Source of the DNA: Synechococcus sp. Nb3U1
GTDB taxonomy: Bacteria; Cyanobacteriota; Cyanobacteriia; Thermostichales; Thermostichaceae
DNA length: 64,000 bases
Direction: 5' to 3'
Assembly (NCBI RefSeq): GCF_021533835.1
Contig: NZ_JAKFYQ010000002.1
Location: 372,001-436,000 of the forward strand
Program-made: the position numbers and the translations under genes
Notes under the pieces: model-generated
What the model saw: only the letters and a program-made list of their open reading frames with translations
Databases searched by the model: none
Told to the model about the DNA's origin: nothing
In this document: piece after piece, positions 16,797 to 27,113 of the stretch
Position numbering within the stretch: the first letter of the stretch is position 1
How the letters are laid out: the number at the start of each line of letters is the position of its first letter

Positions 16797-17582
16797 TTGC
16801 GGCGCTTCTGGGCAGCCCTAACTTTTTACACCACCTTGCCCTTGGGAAGGTCGGAAAACTTGGAGTTCACGGGCATTGCCGCCTGGTTACCAGCGGTGGG
16901 CTTGGTCATTGGCGGGATCCTCTGCCTGATCGGGATCCCGTTGCGGGTCTTTCCGGATCCGGTACGGGCGGCTTTGCTGTTGGCGGTATGGGTACTGCTG
17001 ACAGGCGGGCTGCATTTGGATGGGGTGGCAGATACTGCCGATGGCCTTGCGATCAATATCCATCAAGAAACTCTCCCAAGCGAGGCAGAACCCGGAGTAC
17101 AAGGATCCCGTCGTCGCTTAGAGGTGATGCAGGATAGCCACACGGGGGCCTACGGGGTGATGGCCCTGATTCTGCTCCTACTGCTGAAATTTGCTGCCCT
17201 CACCCATTTGCGAGTTGGGCCATGGTTGCTGTTGGTACCTGCTTGGGGCCGTTGGGGTCAGTTGCTAGCCGTTGCCCTCTACCCTTATCTACGCCAACAG
17301 GGATCCGGGCGCTTCTTAAAAGAGTCCACCCCTTTTCCCGCTGCTCTCTGGCCGGGTACAGCCCTGCTGCTAGGTTTGACGGCTGGATTGGCTTGGGCGG
17401 GGATCCTGAACGGGCAACTTGTATGGCTCTGGACGATGGGGGCCGCTACCGGGGCCGTTGGAGTTGGGTACTGGATCAACCGTCAGTTAGGGGGACACAC
17501 GGGCGATACCTACGGAGCCACCTTGGAATGGTCGGAAGCGATAGCATTGCTGTGGGGATCCCTCTTCTGGTCTGGGTCATGA
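16797..17582 (+). CDS. cobS: Adenosylcobinamide-GDP ribazoletransferase CobS
   Basis: CobS joins adenosylcobinamide-GDP to alpha-ribazole in the last steps of cobalamin synthesis, in the cytoplasmic membrane. The 261-residue protein is a polytopic membrane protein with RRFWAALTFYTTLP at the N-terminus, the signature LHLDGVADTADGLA, and LEVMQDSHTGAYGV; hydrophobic helices fill the rest. The start is TTG at 16797, with AAAGGA about ten bases upstream. The stop TGA overlaps the moaE start as ATGA, so the pair is translationally coupled. No cobalamin riboswitch is evident upstream. Confidence 0.92.
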   Translation: MRRFWAALTFYTTLPLGRSENLEFTGIAAWLPAVGLVIGGILCLIGIPLRVFPDPVRAALLLAVWVLLTGGLHLDGVADTADGLAINIHQETLPSEAEPGVQGSRRRLEVMQDSHTGAYGVMALILLLLLKFAALTHLRVGPWLLLVPAWGRWGQLLAVALYPYLRQQGSGRFLKESTPFPAALWPGTALLLGLTAGLAWAGILNGQLVWLWTMGAATGAVGVGYWINRQLGGHTGDTYGATLEWSEAIALLWGSLFWSGS

Positions 17583-18043
17583 CTGCCTTGCCAATGACTG
17601 CTCTGCAAACCTCCTTTCAGATTACGCTGGCTCCACTGTCTATCGAGCAAGTGCACGAAAAAGCAGCTCATCCTGGCAATGGTGCTGTGGTGGTCATGAG
17701 TGGGACGGTGCGGGACACCACCGACGGTCGCCCTGTGGATCACCTGGAGTATCAAGCCTATGAGCCGATGGCCCTTAAGGTTTTTGCCGATATTGCCCAA
17801 CACATTCAGTCCCGCTGGCCGGAAAGTAACAGTGTGGTCATTCATCATCGGGTGGGCAAGCTGCACATTGGCGAGATCAGTGTGTTGGTGGCAGTGGGAA
17901 TGCCCCATCGAGCCGAAGCCTTCGCCGCCTGTCAATTGGCTATCGATACCCTCAAGCATAAGGCCCCAATTTGGAAAAAAGAGCATTGGCGGGATGGATC
18001 GAGCGGATGGGTGAGCATTGGCGCTTGTGATGTTGAGCACTAG
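17579..18043 (+). CDS. moaE: Molybdopterin synthase catalytic subunit MoaE
   Basis: MoaE, with MoaD, transfers sulfur to precursor Z to make molybdopterin. The 154-residue product contains VVVMSGTVRD, LEYQAYEPMALK, the helix IGEISVLVAVGMPHRAEAF and the catalytic lysine region KHKAPIWKKEHW, all intact. The ATG at 17579 overlaps the cobS stop by four bases (ATGA); another ATG at 17594 is possible. The open frame extends upstream to 17222, but that part runs inside cobS in another frame and is not translated. Coupling a cobalamin and a molybdenum cofactor gene is unusual. Confidence 0.93.
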   Translation: MTALPMTALQTSFQITLAPLSIEQVHEKAAHPGNGAVVVMSGTVRDTTDGRPVDHLEYQAYEPMALKVFADIAQHIQSRWPESNSVVIHHRVGKLHIGEISVLVAVGMPHRAEAFAACQLAIDTLKHKAPIWKKEHWRDGSSGWVSIGACDVEH

Positions 18044-18093
18044 AGGTTAGGGATCCCCAATGGCCCGACTGATTCAGAGACTGATTCAGAAGC

Positions 18094-19680
18094 TCAGGAA
18101 TGCTCCAAAAGCTGCCGTTGCCGTTCCCCCAACCTTTCGGAAGGGAACCTGACAGAGCCAGTTTCAATGCGGATCTGGGGTAAACATTCGGGGTAATGGG
18201 TTTGCACGAACTTCAGCATCTGTTCTCGCACATCACAGCGGAGATCCCAGGCCTTGGGCGAATCAACCGCACTGAGCAAGACTCGCAACTCTACGGTTCG
18301 CTCCTTCAGTTCCGTCACCTGGAGGCAATAGACTCGCCCATCCCAGAGTGGATGACGCCGCACGATTTCTTCAAACTTTTCCCGCAACACCTCGACCGGG
18401 ATGGTGTAATCGACGTCCATAAAAATGGTGCCGATGATTGAAGCGGAGGTACGTGTCCAGTTTTGAAAAGGTCGTTCGATAAAATAGCTAATCGGCAGTA
18501 CCAAGCGCCGCCAATCCCAAATTTTGACCACCACATAGGTGAGGGTAATTTCTTCAATCCAACCCCATTCGTTTTCTACAATCACCACATCATCCAGTCG
18601 AATGGGTTGGGTAAAGGCAATTTGGATCCCGGCAAACAGATTCCCCAGGGCCTTCTGCATAGCAAAACCGATGATAATCCCGGCTACACCGGCTGAAGCG
18701 ATGATCGCCTGTCCGAACTGCCGAACGGCGGGAAAAAACAACAGCACAGCGGCGATGGTGAATAACCCCAGCAAAAATAGACCGATGCGCTGAATCACAT
18801 GCACCTGGGTGTAGATGGTGCGTGCCCTCAGGTTGTCGGCGGCGGAAATGTCGAACTTGCGCAGGATAATGTCGTCCAAGTTGAGGAAAAACTGGGCGGC
18901 CACCCAACCCAGGCTGAGAATGCTCATCACCCAGGACAAAGCTGTGATGTTCTCTTGAAAGGCGGCAGGGACGGGCACCAACTGAAAAAACACCAACACC
19001 GCCAACAACGGGGTGATCACCTCTAGGGAACGGGCAGCCGTCGGGATCCAAATGGCGTGCAAAAAGGAGGCTGGTTTGGCCTTGCGAGCCGCGGCTTTGG
19101 CCCGATTGCGCACCTGCTCTAGTACCAGCAACATGAACCATACCCCGCCTGCCACCGAAGACCCGACGATCAGGTAGTGCAGCATCCTAAACATTTGCCG
19201 CCCTGAGATGCGGTCGTAGCCCTCTAGGTAGCTGAGTAGAGGAGCCATGGCTAGAAAGCCCCCATAAACCCAAATTTGGAAGCTGAGGGGGCGAATCAGA
19301 CTGATTAACAGGGTGCGGGTGAGAAAGTGGCGGATCCGTCGTCGCCGTTGCGGATGCAGTTCATGTCGAATGCGGCGGCGTACCCCTACCACCAAGCTGC
19401 CGATCAGCGCTATTAACACCCCTGTGGCCACCAAGCTCTGCAGTTCCAACGGGATCCCGCTCGGATCGATCCCCATCAGCTGGAGTAGCCCCCGCAGCCC
19501 CTGCAAACTGAAGCGGGTGGTGAAATCGGCCACTTGGTTGAGAAATTCCCCTGTGAAGCGGGCGGGCAAAGATTCGGTGGCCTCCTCAGGGGTCAGGATC
19601 CCATCCAACAGGGTTTCGCCAGTCTCTTGAACCAGCAGCATCCCTAACGGCCCACGGAGAAGCAACTCCAGCATCAGCAA
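18094..19680 (-). CDS. Mechanosensitive ion channel, MscS family
   Basis: The 528-residue protein is a large MscS-type channel of the cytoplasmic membrane that releases solutes under osmotic downshock. Several hydrophobic helices occupy the first 320 residues; the pore-lining helix is followed by the conserved beta-domain start GFAMQKALGNLFAGIQI and PIRLDDVVIVENEWGWIEEI. The C-terminal alpha-beta domain ends in ERQRQLLEHS. The early helices with GGFLAMAPLL and MLLVLEQVR are additional to the minimal MscS, so it resembles the YbdG/YnaI-like size class. It is not in an obvious operon. Confidence 0.85.
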   Translation of the reverse strand: MLMLELLLRGPLGMLLVQETGETLLDGILTPEEATESLPARFTGEFLNQVADFTTRFSLQGLRGLLQLMGIDPSGIPLELQSLVATGVLIALIGSLVVGVRRRIRHELHPQRRRRIRHFLTRTLLISLIRPLSFQIWVYGGFLAMAPLLSYLEGYDRISGRQMFRMLHYLIVGSSVAGGVWFMLLVLEQVRNRAKAAARKAKPASFLHAIWIPTAARSLEVITPLLAVLVFFQLVPVPAAFQENITALSWVMSILSLGWVAAQFFLNLDDIILRKFDISAADNLRARTIYTQVHVIQRIGLFLLGLFTIAAVLLFFPAVRQFGQAIIASAGVAGIIIGFAMQKALGNLFAGIQIAFTQPIRLDDVVIVENEWGWIEEITLTYVVVKIWDWRRLVLPISYFIERPFQNWTRTSASIIGTIFMDVDYTIPVEVLREKFEEIVRRHPLWDGRVYCLQVTELKERTVELRVLLSAVDSPKAWDLRCDVREQMLKFVQTHYPECLPQIRIETGSVRFPSERLGERQRQLLEHS

Positions 19681-19744
19681 TAGAACCTGTCAAAATCGAC
19701 CCTACCCTAGCAAGGGATCCGGTTCTCTCCAAAGGGAGGATGCT

Positions 19745-20725
19745 CTACCCCGGCAGGGCGGGACCAGTTTCAGCCAAAAAGCTCAAAGCCACTGACAAAA
19801 ACGCCGACGGCGCTTCGATATGGGGGAAAGCGGCTCCTGGCAGTCGATAGATCGGCACTTCAGGTCGCAGGGCCCGATACTGATCTGCTTGTTCTGGGGT
19901 TGTGAGACGGTTGCGCTCCCCCCACACTAGGGCCATGGATTTGGACACCACCTGAAAATCTTCTCGAATGGGCAGATTCAGCTTACCCGTCAAAAAGGAA
20001 CGGGGGGCGAAGTTGGCACCTGCCTGGTGAGCGGCTTGGTAGTAGTAATCCACCACCGCCGCATCCAGAGCATAGTCCGGCGAGAACAGACTTTGTTCTG
20101 TGAATAGGCGTACACTCCAGGGAGCGGTGATGCCGTTGTAAAGAGCTAAACCCAGTACCGGCAGGCTCAACAATCCGTAGGCAACTTGAGCCAAAGGGAT
20201 CCCGACACTGTCTGGCACCAAGCTGTTGTCGCCTAGAGGAGCGATCAGCAGCAACTTGCGCCAGTGCTGAGGGCGCAGCCGGGCCGAGCGCAGGACAAAC
20301 CCTGCTGAGAGAGAGTTGGCGATGGCGTGGGTGGGTCGCCCGATCACCTGCTCAACAAAATCCTGGATTATCTGGACGTAGAGGTCGCCGGTATATTCCA
20401 AATCCGGGCGCTCGGAGTTGCCCCAACCTAGTAAATCTGGGGCATAAACCTGGTGGTGCTGACCCAGCTCTGCCATAATGGCATGAAATTCATAGCTGGA
20501 GGATCCGGCCCCGATCCCATGCAATAACAACAGTGGCTGGCCGGATCCCGTGACTTTGTAAAATAGGCGATGACCGCGCCAAAAGTAAACCTTTTCCTCT
20601 CCTGGCAACAGACTTTGCAGAGGCTGGGTCTGAGCTGAGATCCAGGCATTGAGGATGGCCAAGATACTGACACCGGCAGCAGTGACCCAGAAGCCAGTTT
20701 TGAGAACTTGACTCAGCTCCTTCAT
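19745..20725 (-). CDS. Alpha/beta hydrolase with N-terminal membrane anchor
   Basis: The 326-residue protein has a hydrophobic N-terminal helix (residues about 13-30, WVTAAGVSILAILNAW) and then an alpha/beta-hydrolase fold. LLLLHGIGAGSSSYEF provides the oxyanion region, AIANSLSAGFV carries the nucleophile serine elbow (usual G-x-S-x-G here reads N-S-L-S-A-G), LVWGERNRLTTPEQ holds the acid, and LPGAAFPHIEAP the histidine. Such proteins are widespread esterases or haloperoxidase-like enzymes; the substrate is unknown. It directly follows infA downstream, with no clear terminator between. Confidence 0.78.
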   Translation of the reverse strand: MKELSQVLKTGFWVTAAGVSILAILNAWISAQTQPLQSLLPGEEKVYFWRGHRLFYKVTGSGQPLLLLHGIGAGSSSYEFHAIMAELGQHHQVYAPDLLGWGNSERPDLEYTGDLYVQIIQDFVEQVIGRPTHAIANSLSAGFVLRSARLRPQHWRKLLLIAPLGDNSLVPDSVGIPLAQVAYGLLSLPVLGLALYNGITAPWSVRLFTEQSLFSPDYALDAAVVDYYYQAAHQAGANFAPRSFLTGKLNLPIREDFQVVSKSMALVWGERNRLTTPEQADQYRALRPEVPIYRLPGAAFPHIEAPSAFLSVALSFLAETGPALPG

Positions 20726-20739
20726 ACTTCCTTCATACT
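20718..20739. repeat. Exact 11-bp tandem duplication
   Basis: TCCTTCATACT occurs twice in a row at the start codon and upstream spacer of the alpha/beta hydrolase gene, so the duplication reaches into its first codons. Confidence 0.8.
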
Positions 20740-20767
20740 CAGTGGCCCCAGAACAAAGAGGGGAGAT

Positions 20768-20992
20768 TCATTTTTTCTTGAGGCGGTAGGTGATGCGCCC
20801 CTTGTTTAGATCGTAGGGGCTCAGCTCCACCTTGACCCGATCGCCGGGCAGGATCTTGATGTAGTTGCGGCGAATTTTGCCAGAGATGTGGGCGAGTACG
20901 TTAAAGCCGTTGTCCAGATCCACCCGGAACATGGCGTTGGGCAGAGATTCCGTCACCACCCCTTCCATTTCAATGGCATCTTCTTTAGACAA
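20768..20992 (-). CDS. infA: Translation initiation factor IF-1
   Basis: The 74-residue protein is IF-1, the OB-fold factor that binds the ribosomal A site. [24 protein letters not shown] and [21 protein letters not shown] are diagnostic. It is the last ribosome-related gene of the S10-spc operon here; in most cyanobacteria it is followed by rpmJ, rpsM, rpsK and rpoA, which are absent from this place. Confidence 0.97.
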   Translation of the reverse strand: MSKEDAIEMEGVVTESLPNAMFRVDLDNGFNVLAHISGKIRRNYIKILPGDRVKVELSPYDLNKGRITYRLKKK

Positions 20993-21105
20993 TGAGCCCT
21001 CCTAAAAACGACACAACAGTGGCCCTCAGCCACAGCGACACATTCTGAGCGATACACTCTGCCAGAATGCTTGACCTCTCCATCCTAACTTTTACGGGGG
21101 ATCCC

Positions 21106-21933
21106 TCAGGATTGGAAGGGAGTGCGATCCGTCAGGATTTCCGCCCCAGATTCGGTGATTAAAACGGTGTGCTCAAACTGGGCCGACCAAGCGCCATCTA
21201 CTGTCACCACCGTCCACTGATCCCCCAAGACTCGGGTTGCCTCTCCCCCGGCATTCACCATCGGTTCAATGGCAACGGTCATACCGGAGCGCAGCTTGGG
21301 GTTGGGCAAATCGCGGGTGCGGTAGTTGGGAAATTGCGGCTCTTCATGCAGGTTGCGCCCCACCCCATGGCCGACATATTGCTTGACCACCGAGTAGCCC
21401 CGCCCCTCGATGTAGTCCTCGATAGCCGCCGAGACATCCTGGAGTAAAATGCCGTGACGTACATGGTCGATGCCTGTTTGCAAGGCTTGGGCGGCGGTAT
21501 CAATCAAATCCCGGGAAGCCTCACTCAAAGGCTCTAGCCCAATGGTCAGGCAGGAGTCAGCATGCCACCCCTCGACAATGGCGCCAAAATCAACCTTCAC
21601 CACATCTCCCCCCTGGATCAGCTTGCGTCGGCTCGGGATCCCGTGTACCACTTCATGATTGACACTGACGCACACACAGGCAGGAAAGCCGTAGTAGCCC
21701 TTAAAGCTGGGCAAAGCATTCAGTTGGGCCACCCGTTTTTCGGCGTAGGCATCGATATCAGCCGTTGTCCAGCCAGGTTGCAAGCGCTCCGAGATCTCCT
21801 GCAGCACTTGAGCCACCACTCGACCGGCCCGCCGCATTTTTTCCACTTCCCGCCGAGATTTGATCTCGATCAGTTGCATACCCCGCCGCTGGGATCCCAT
21901 TTGGGAGGGGTTTCCGGTTCCTGTCTTAATCAT
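21106..21933 (-). CDS. map: Methionine aminopeptidase, type I
   Basis: Map removes the initiator methionine from new proteins. The 275-residue product contains the metal-binding segments [31 protein letters not shown] and [12 protein letters not shown]. The start ATG at 21933 overlaps the adk stop as ATGA and has a strong GGAGG five bases upstream, giving an N-terminal extension of 18 residues over the core start [16 protein letters not shown]. It is in the secY-adk-map-infA block typical of bacteria. Confidence 0.95.
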   Translation of the reverse strand: MIKTGTGNPSQMGSQRRGMQLIEIKSRREVEKMRRAGRVVAQVLQEISERLQPGWTTADIDAYAEKRVAQLNALPSFKGYYGFPACVCVSVNHEVVHGIPSRRKLIQGGDVVKVDFGAIVEGWHADSCLTIGLEPLSEASRDLIDTAAQALQTGIDHVRHGILLQDVSAAIEDYIEGRGYSVVKQYVGHGVGRNLHEEPQFPNYRTRDLPNPKLRSGMTVAIEPMVNAGGEATRVLGDQWTVVTVDGAWSAQFEHTVLITESGAEILTDRTPFQS

Positions 21934-22535
21934 GCTGTCCTCCCGGATCCTGGCTTGCTCGCCTCTGACAAGCCCCGCACTAGCGCCTGAAGATGTTCCT
22001 GCACCGATTCCATGGACTGATCGCCGTTCACCCGTTGCAAACGTCCCTTAGCCTCGTAAAAAGCGATCAGAGGGGCGGTTTGTTGCCGATACACCTCTAG
22101 GCGCTTCAGGATCACCGCTTCATCTGCATCGTCGCTGCGCCCCTGTTCCTGTCCACGCGCCAGCAGCCGCGCCACCAACACCTGATCCGGCACATCCAGG
22201 TTGAGGACGTGATCGTAGTCTTGCCCAAGTTCCTTCAGAAGAGCCTCCAGGGCTTCTGCTTGAGGCAAGGTGCGGGGAAATCCGTCCAAGATCCAACCCT
22301 GCTCTGGAGACTGCTGCAACTGCCCTTTCACCATCCCCACCAGCACCGCATCCGGCACCAGTTCTCCCGCATCCATATACACTTTGGCCTGGGATCCCAG
22401 GGGAGTTTGGGCTTTCACTTCCGCCCGCAACAGATCCCCCGTGGAGATTTTGGGCATATGGTAAGCAGCCGCTAACCGCTCAGCCTGCGTCCCCTTACCC
22501 GCTCCCGGCGGCCCCAAAAAAATTAACCGTGGCAC
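21930..22535 (-). CDS. adk: Adenylate kinase
   Basis: Adk interconverts ATP, AMP and ADP. The P-loop [17 protein letters not shown], the AMP-binding [11 protein letters not shown] and [11 protein letters not shown] are all present. The product is 201 residues and lacks the long LID zinc motif, the short-LID form common in cyanobacteria. The start is GTG at 22535, sharing one base with the secY stop TAG, so the genes are tightly coupled; the end overlaps map by four bases. Confidence 0.96.
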   Translation of the reverse strand: MPRLIFLGPPGAGKGTQAERLAAAYHMPKISTGDLLRAEVKAQTPLGSQAKVYMDAGELVPDAVLVGMVKGQLQQSPEQGWILDGFPRTLPQAEALEALLKELGQDYDHVLNLDVPDQVLVARLLARGQEQGRSDDADEAVILKRLEVYRQQTAPLIAFYEAKGRLQRVNGDQSMESVQEHLQALVRGLSEASKPGSGRTA

Positions 22536-23833
22536 TATTGCTTCACCATCCCTTCGTAGCGTTGCGAGATCACATAGGTTTGGATCTGCTTGGAGGTTTC
22601 AATCGCCACCCCCACCAAAATCAGCAGCGAAGTGGCTCCCAACCCTTGAAAGGTGGTAATCCCAGTCGCCCGTTCTACTGCGGTTGGAATGATGGCCACG
22701 GCACACAAGAACAGCGCCCCCAACAGGGTGAGTCGATTCAGGATCCCTTCGATGTACTCTGCTGTGGCTTTGCCAGGTCGCACCCCCGGAATGCTGGATC
22801 CCATCTTTTTCAGGTTTTGAGAGAGATCCACCGGGTTGATGATCAAAGAGGCGTAGAAATAGCTGAAGAAGAGGATGAGAACAAAGTAGACGGGAATATA
22901 AAACCAAGAGGTGGGGGCCAAAAGATTCGCCACCTGCACCAAGGTCAGGTTCTGGGTGTATTGGGCCAGAGCCAAGGGCAGAGACATCACTGAGTAGGCG
23001 AAGATGATCGGCATCACGCCCCCTTGATTCAGGCGCAACGGCAGGTAGCTTTTCTGTTCACGGAATAGTTTGTTCCCCACTTGACGTTTGGCGTAGACAA
23101 TCGGGATCTTGCGGCTGCCCTCCTGGACAAAGACAATGCCGACGATGGTGACAAGAAAAATGACCGTCAGCAAAAGGATGCCCCCAATGCTGCTGCTATC
23201 GGCACGGGCCAGGCTAATGGTTTGCCCTAGGGCACGGGGCAAGCTGGCGACGATGTTCACAAAAATCAACAGCGAAGGGCCACTTCCTACCCCTCTTTCG
23301 GTAATCAGTTCCCCCAGCCAAACCACGAACATAGATCCCGCTGCCAGGGCCAAGGTGGTGGAGGCGATGAACGCCAATTCGTTGGTGGTGCTAGCAAACT
23401 CCCTCACCCAGAAGGAGATACCGATGCCCTGAATGATGGCCCAGCCCAAGGTAACGTAACGGGTGTACTGAGAAATTTGTCGTCGTCCCTGCTCCCCTTC
23501 ATTTTTCTGCAGGTTCTCCAGAGCCGGAATGGCTGAGGTGAGTAACTGCATGATGATCGAGGCGTTGATAAAGGGCAGGATCCCCAAGGCAAAGATGCCC
23601 AGTGCGGAAATCCCCCCACCCGAGAACACGTCCAGCAGCCCAAATACAGGACTGTTGGCGGCTTCTGCCGCAAATCGGGCTCGGTCAATACTGGGGATCG
23701 GAATATAAATACCGAGTCGTACCAGCAGTAACAAACCCAGTGTCAGAAATAGACGACCACGCAGCCCAGATGCTTGAGCCATCTGCATAAAAGTCTCTTG
23801 GGCAGAGGGGGTAGAGCCTCGTGTATCAACCAT
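22535..23833 (-). CDS. secY: Preprotein translocase subunit SecY
   Basis: SecY is the protein-conducting channel of the cytoplasmic and thylakoid membranes. The 432-residue sequence has ten hydrophobic helices; [12 protein letters not shown] follows the first, the plug region [25 protein letters not shown] and the C-terminal RYEGMVKQ are typical. I start at ATG 23833 (MVDTRGST); an earlier TTG at 23866 is less likely. It follows rplO in the spc order and is coupled to adk. Confidence 0.96.
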   Translation of the reverse strand: MVDTRGSTPSAQETFMQMAQASGLRGRLFLTLGLLLLVRLGIYIPIPSIDRARFAAEAANSPVFGLLDVFSGGGISALGIFALGILPFINASIIMQLLTSAIPALENLQKNEGEQGRRQISQYTRYVTLGWAIIQGIGISFWVREFASTTNELAFIASTTLALAAGSMFVVWLGELITERGVGSGPSLLIFVNIVASLPRALGQTISLARADSSSIGGILLLTVIFLVTIVGIVFVQEGSRKIPIVYAKRQVGNKLFREQKSYLPLRLNQGGVMPIIFAYSVMSLPLALAQYTQNLTLVQVANLLAPTSWFYIPVYFVLILFFSYFYASLIINPVDLSQNLKKMGSSIPGVRPGKATAEYIEGILNRLTLLGALFLCAVAIIPTAVERATGITTFQGLGATSLLILVGVAIETSKQIQTYVISQRYEGMVKQ

Positions 23834-23934
23834 AGGAAGGAGAACCTCGCGGGAGCAAAAAAGCAAGGTGAGCTATTTACCACTCTACGCCTCGGGTGGG
23901 GCAGTCGGCAAAAACCAGCCGTTTGGGATGAACG

Positions 23935-24390
23935 TCATCGGGCATTGAGGATCTGTACTTGACCTCCCGCCGCCTCGATCTTGGCTTGGGCGGAGGGGGT
24001 GATGGCTGCGGCACTAACCGTCAGAGGGACGCTCACCTCTCCGTGACCGAGAATTTTCAGGGGGCCATCGTTGGTAGTGACGATCCCCAGCTCGATCAAG
24101 CTTTCAAGGGTGACTTGGCTACCAGAGGGCAGCTCTGCCAGAGAGCGCAAGTTAATCAGAGTATAAGCCGGGCGCGGCGCGTAGCGAGAGAAATGCTTGA
24201 GTTTGGGCACACGCCGATAGAGGGGGGTTTGGCCGCCTTCAAAACCGGGTCGCGTACTGCCCCCCTTGCGAGCCTTTTGTCCACGCATGCCTTTGCCACA
24301 GGAGGCGCCCTGCCCGGCGGAGATGCCACGACCCAACCGCCGCCGCCGCCGCGTGGATCCCGCTTGGGGTTGAATGTCTTCCAGTCGCAT
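23935..24390 (-). CDS. rplO: 50S ribosomal protein L15
   Basis: L15 is an early-assembly 50S protein bound to 23S r[21 protein letters not shown] and [21 protein letters not shown] give the signature. The start at ATG 24390 is supported by GAGGTG five bases upstream; the open frame goes further to 24441 but overlaps rpsE. 151 residues, normal length. Confidence 0.96.
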   Translation of the reverse strand: MRLEDIQPQAGSTRRRRRLGRGISAGQGASCGKGMRGQKARKGGSTRPGFEGGQTPLYRRVPKLKHFSRYAPRPAYTLINLRSLAELPSGSQVTLESLIELGIVTTNDGPLKILGHGEVSVPLTVSAAAITPSAQAKIEAAGGQVQILNAR

Positions 24391-24437
24391 GGTCACCTCT
24401 GCTTCACTGATACACTTTATTGGTTCTTCACTGACTT

Positions 24438-24974
24438 TCACTTGCTAAACAGACGGCGCACATCGATGTCTCGATCTTGGGCCACCTGCTCAAAGGTTCG
24501 CATCCGCCGCAAAGCATCGACGGTGGCACGGGCATTGTTGAGGGGGTTACTGGATCCCAGTTGCTTGGCCAAGCTGTTGCGCACTCCCGCCAGTTCCAGA
24601 ACGGTGCGTACCGCTCCCCCCGCGATCACGCCAGTACCGGGGGCAGCAGGCATGACCAGTACAGTAGCACCGCCCCCACCCCCGCGCATGGGATGTGGGA
24701 CAGACAGGCCGTTGGTGAGGGGCACATCGATCAGGTGTTTCTTGCCATCCACAACTCCTTTACGCACCGCCCCGATCACGTCATTGGCTTTGCCCACGCC
24801 AACTCCGACTTGGCCGCGCTCATTGCCGACCACCACCACAGCCCGGAAGCTCAGCTTTTTGCCGCCTTTGACCACTTTGGTGACTCGGCGGATCTGGATG
24901 ACCCGCTCTTGCCACTCGCTTGGTTGCTCTTCGCGGCTTTTCTTGTTTCTACGACGCTCTCTCTGCTCAGCCAT
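24438..24974 (-). CDS. rpsE: 30S ribosomal protein S5
   Basis: S5 contributes to decoding accuracy and helicase activity at the mRNA entry. [20 protein letters not shown] and [23 protein letters not shown] are diagnostic of the S5 DSRM and C-terminal domains. The N-terminus is a basic, Arg/Glu-rich extension typical of cyanobacteria. 178 residues. Confidence 0.97.
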   Translation of the reverse strand: MAEQRERRRNKKSREEQPSEWQERVIQIRRVTKVVKGGKKLSFRAVVVVGNERGQVGVGVGKANDVIGAVRKGVVDGKKHLIDVPLTNGLSVPHPMRGGGGGATVLVMPAAPGTGVIAGGAVRTVLELAGVRNSLAKQLGSSNPLNNARATVDALRRMRTFEQVAQDRDIDVRRLFSK

Positions 24975-25094
24975 GTGCGATTATCCTCAGTGACGCTTGG
25001 GATCCCTTGGGTTGTGTATCTGCAATCTGTACCCTGCTCTGTCAACGGAATCTGGATTGCTCCGATCCCTATTGCTGAAGTGTTGAAGCTGCCT

Positions 25095-25463
25095 TTAAAA
25101 CTGTAACCCTGCCTCTCGAGCGGCTTCGGCCAAGGCTTGAATGCGCCCGTGATAGAGCTTGCCCCCCCGGTCGAAGACCACCTGGGAAATGCCCGCCTGC
25201 AAGGCCCGTTTGGCGACCGATCGGCCGATTAGGGTGGCAGCCTCTTGCGTGGCGGCCCCGATTTCCCCCAACTCCTCCCGCAGCTCGGTGTCGAGGGTGG
25301 AAGCAGAGGCCAAGGTATGCTGGGCTACATCGTCGATCACCTGGGCATAGATGTGCTGATGGGAACGAAACACAGCCAAGCGGGGTCGCTCGGGGGTGCC
25401 AAAGACTTTGCGGCGAATGCGCCGATGGCGATGTTGGGTGGTGGTTTTGCGGTTGGTTTTCAT
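25095..25463 (-). CDS. rplR: 50S ribosomal protein L18
   Basis: L18 binds 5S r[31 protein letters not shown] is the usual core, followed by [10 protein letters not shown]-like [19 protein letters not shown]. The gene starts two bases after the rplF stop. The 120-base spacer to rpsE is the largest gap inside the spc half. Confidence 0.97.
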   Translation of the reverse strand: MKTNRKTTTQHRHRRIRRKVFGTPERPRLAVFRSHQHIYAQVIDDVAQHTLASASTLDTELREELGEIGAATQEAATLIGRSVAKRALQAGISQVVFDRGGKLYHGRIQALAEAAREAGLQF

Positions 25464-25465
25464 GG

Positions 25466-26011
25466 CTATTTCTTCGCTTTTCCAGATTTACCTGCCTTGC
25501 GGCGAACTTGCTCCCCTTGATAGCGGATCCCTTTGCCCTTGTAGGGCTCCGGTGGGCGGGTGGCCCGAATGCGTGCGGCGGTATTCCCCACTAGCTCTTT
25601 ATCAATGCCGGAAACCACAATGGTGGTATTGCCCTCAACGGCGATTTGGATCCCTGGGGGAAAAGGGATCTCCACCGGGTTGCTGTAACCGACGTTCAAA
25701 ATTAACTGGGTGCCCTGGATAGAGGCCCGGTAGCCCACACCCACCAGCTCCAGCTTACGCTCAAACCCCTTGGATACCCCATCCACCATATTGGCGACCA
25801 AAGTGCGGCAGAGGCCGTGCAGTTGGCGGGCCGGACGAGACTCATTCACCCGGCTGACCGTGAGCACCTGTGCCTCCTGATCCACGGAAATCAAGGGAGG
25901 CAAGCTACGGGACAGTTGTCCTTTCGGACCTTTCACTGAGATCTGCCGACCTTCAATTTGGATCTCAACCTTGGCAGGAAGGGTGATGGGACGTCTACCG
26001 ATACGGGACAT
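25466..26011 (-). CDS. rplF: 50S ribosomal protein L6
   Basis: L6 sits near the factor-binding site of the 50S subunit. [16 protein letters not shown] and [14 protein letters not shown] are diagnostic. The ATG at 26011 (181 residues) follows AGGAG with an eight-base spacer; an upstream start at 26041 is not needed. Confidence 0.97.
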   Translation of the reverse strand: MSRIGRRPITLPAKVEIQIEGRQISVKGPKGQLSRSLPPLISVDQEAQVLTVSRVNESRPARQLHGLCRTLVANMVDGVSKGFERKLELVGVGYRASIQGTQLILNVGYSNPVEIPFPPGIQIAVEGNTTIVVSGIDKELVGNTAARIRATRPPEPYKGKGIRYQGEQVRRKAGKSGKAKK

Positions 26012-26037
26012 GGGAATACTCCTGACCAGACAATGAT

Positions 26038-26442
26038 TCAATACACAAAGCAGAGCACTTCACCACCAATGCCGTTCTTACGGGCTTCCCGGTCGGTCAT
26101 GATGCCGCTGGAGGTGGAAATAATGGCGATGCCAATGCCCCCCAACACACGGGGCAATTCTTTGTGGTTGCGATACACCCGCAGCCCTGGGCGGCTCACC
26201 CGCTTCAGACCATTGATGATCGGTTTACGACCTTTGCCCTTATACTTCAACTGCAGCACCAGCTGAGCCTGGATCCCTTCTCCCTCTTCCTTCCATTCGC
26301 TCACAAAGCCCTCCTCATGAAGGACGCGAGCGATGTTGCGAGTCATGCGAGTTGCCGGGATCGCCACCGACTCGTGCCGAGCCATTGTGGCGTTGCGAAT
26401 GCGGGTGAGCATATCGGCGATCGTGTCGTTGGTGTGGGCCAT
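26038..26442 (-). CDS. rpsH: 30S ribosomal protein S8
   Basis: S8 is a primary 16S rRNA binder and, in E. coli, the spc-operon repressor. [19 protein letters not shown] and [26 protein letters not shown] are characteristic. Start at ATG 26442 (134 residues). rpsN (S14), which lies between rplE and rpsH in enterics, is absent here, as usual for cyanobacteria. Confidence 0.97.
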   Translation of the reverse strand: MAHTNDTIADMLTRIRNATMARHESVAIPATRMTRNIARVLHEEGFVSEWKEEGEGIQAQLVLQLKYKGKGRKPIINGLKRVSRPGLRVYRNHKELPRVLGGIGIAIISTSSGIMTDREARKNGIGGEVLCFVY

Positions 26443-26507
26443 GGGTGGGTCGGTGCTCCTCGGGAGATCGATCAATCAATGCGGGTGTAAACAGTTAAAC
26501 AATGAGA

Positions 26508-27050
26508 CTAGGAGGTAAAGGGCATGCCAAACTCTTTAAGCAGGGCGCGACCTTCCTCATCGGTTTTGGCGGTGGTCACAATCGAAATATCCATACCCCG
26601 CAGCTGGTCAACAGAGTCGTAGCTAATCTCGGGGAAAATGAGCTGCTCTCGAATGCCCAGAGTGTAGTTGCCACGTCCATCGAACGCTTTGGGGCTGATG
26701 CCGCGAAAATCCCGGATCCGGGGTAGAGCAACATTGATCAAGCGGTCGAGAAAAGCGTACATGCGTTCCCGCCGCAGGGTCACCATCAACCCCACTGGCA
26801 TCCCCTGACGAATCTTGAAGCTGGCGATTGCCTTTTTAGCCCGGGTGATCACGGGCCGCTGACCTGTAATGGTACTGAGCTCTGCGATTGAGGATTCCAG
26901 GGCTTTGGCGTTCTGAGAGGCATCTCCCAACCCACGATTAACCACGATCTTCTCGATACGCGGCACCTGATGGATGTTGGCGTACCCCAGATCCTTCTGC
27001 AGCTTGGGGAGGATAACTTTTGTGTAGTGGGTCTGAAGACGTTGTGGCAT
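26508..27050 (-). CDS. rplE: 50S ribosomal protein L5
   Basis: L5 binds 5S rRNA and contacts the P-site tRNA. The 180-residue protein shows [16 protein letters not shown]-like [40 protein letters not shown] and [17 protein letters not shown]. Confidence 0.97.
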   Translation of the reverse strand: MPQRLQTHYTKVILPKLQKDLGYANIHQVPRIEKIVVNRGLGDASQNAKALESSIAELSTITGQRPVITRAKKAIASFKIRQGMPVGLMVTLRRERMYAFLDRLINVALPRIRDFRGISPKAFDGRGNYTLGIREQLIFPEISYDSVDQLRGMDISIVTTAKTDEEGRALLKEFGMPFTS

Positions 27051-27113
27051 GGGGGTTTCTCCTTGCGGCTCTGGGCTGGGTCAGAGCCAAACCAATTTTG
27101 AGAAGGAATCGGG

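Noticed and set aside
17222-17578. Long upstream extension of the moaE frame
   Set aside because: It runs inside cobS in another frame; homology to MoaE starts only after ATG 17579.
23959-24993. 344-codon plus-strand frame across rplO and rpsE
   Set aside because: Antisense to two certain ribosomal genes and full of Ser/Arg/Pro runs.
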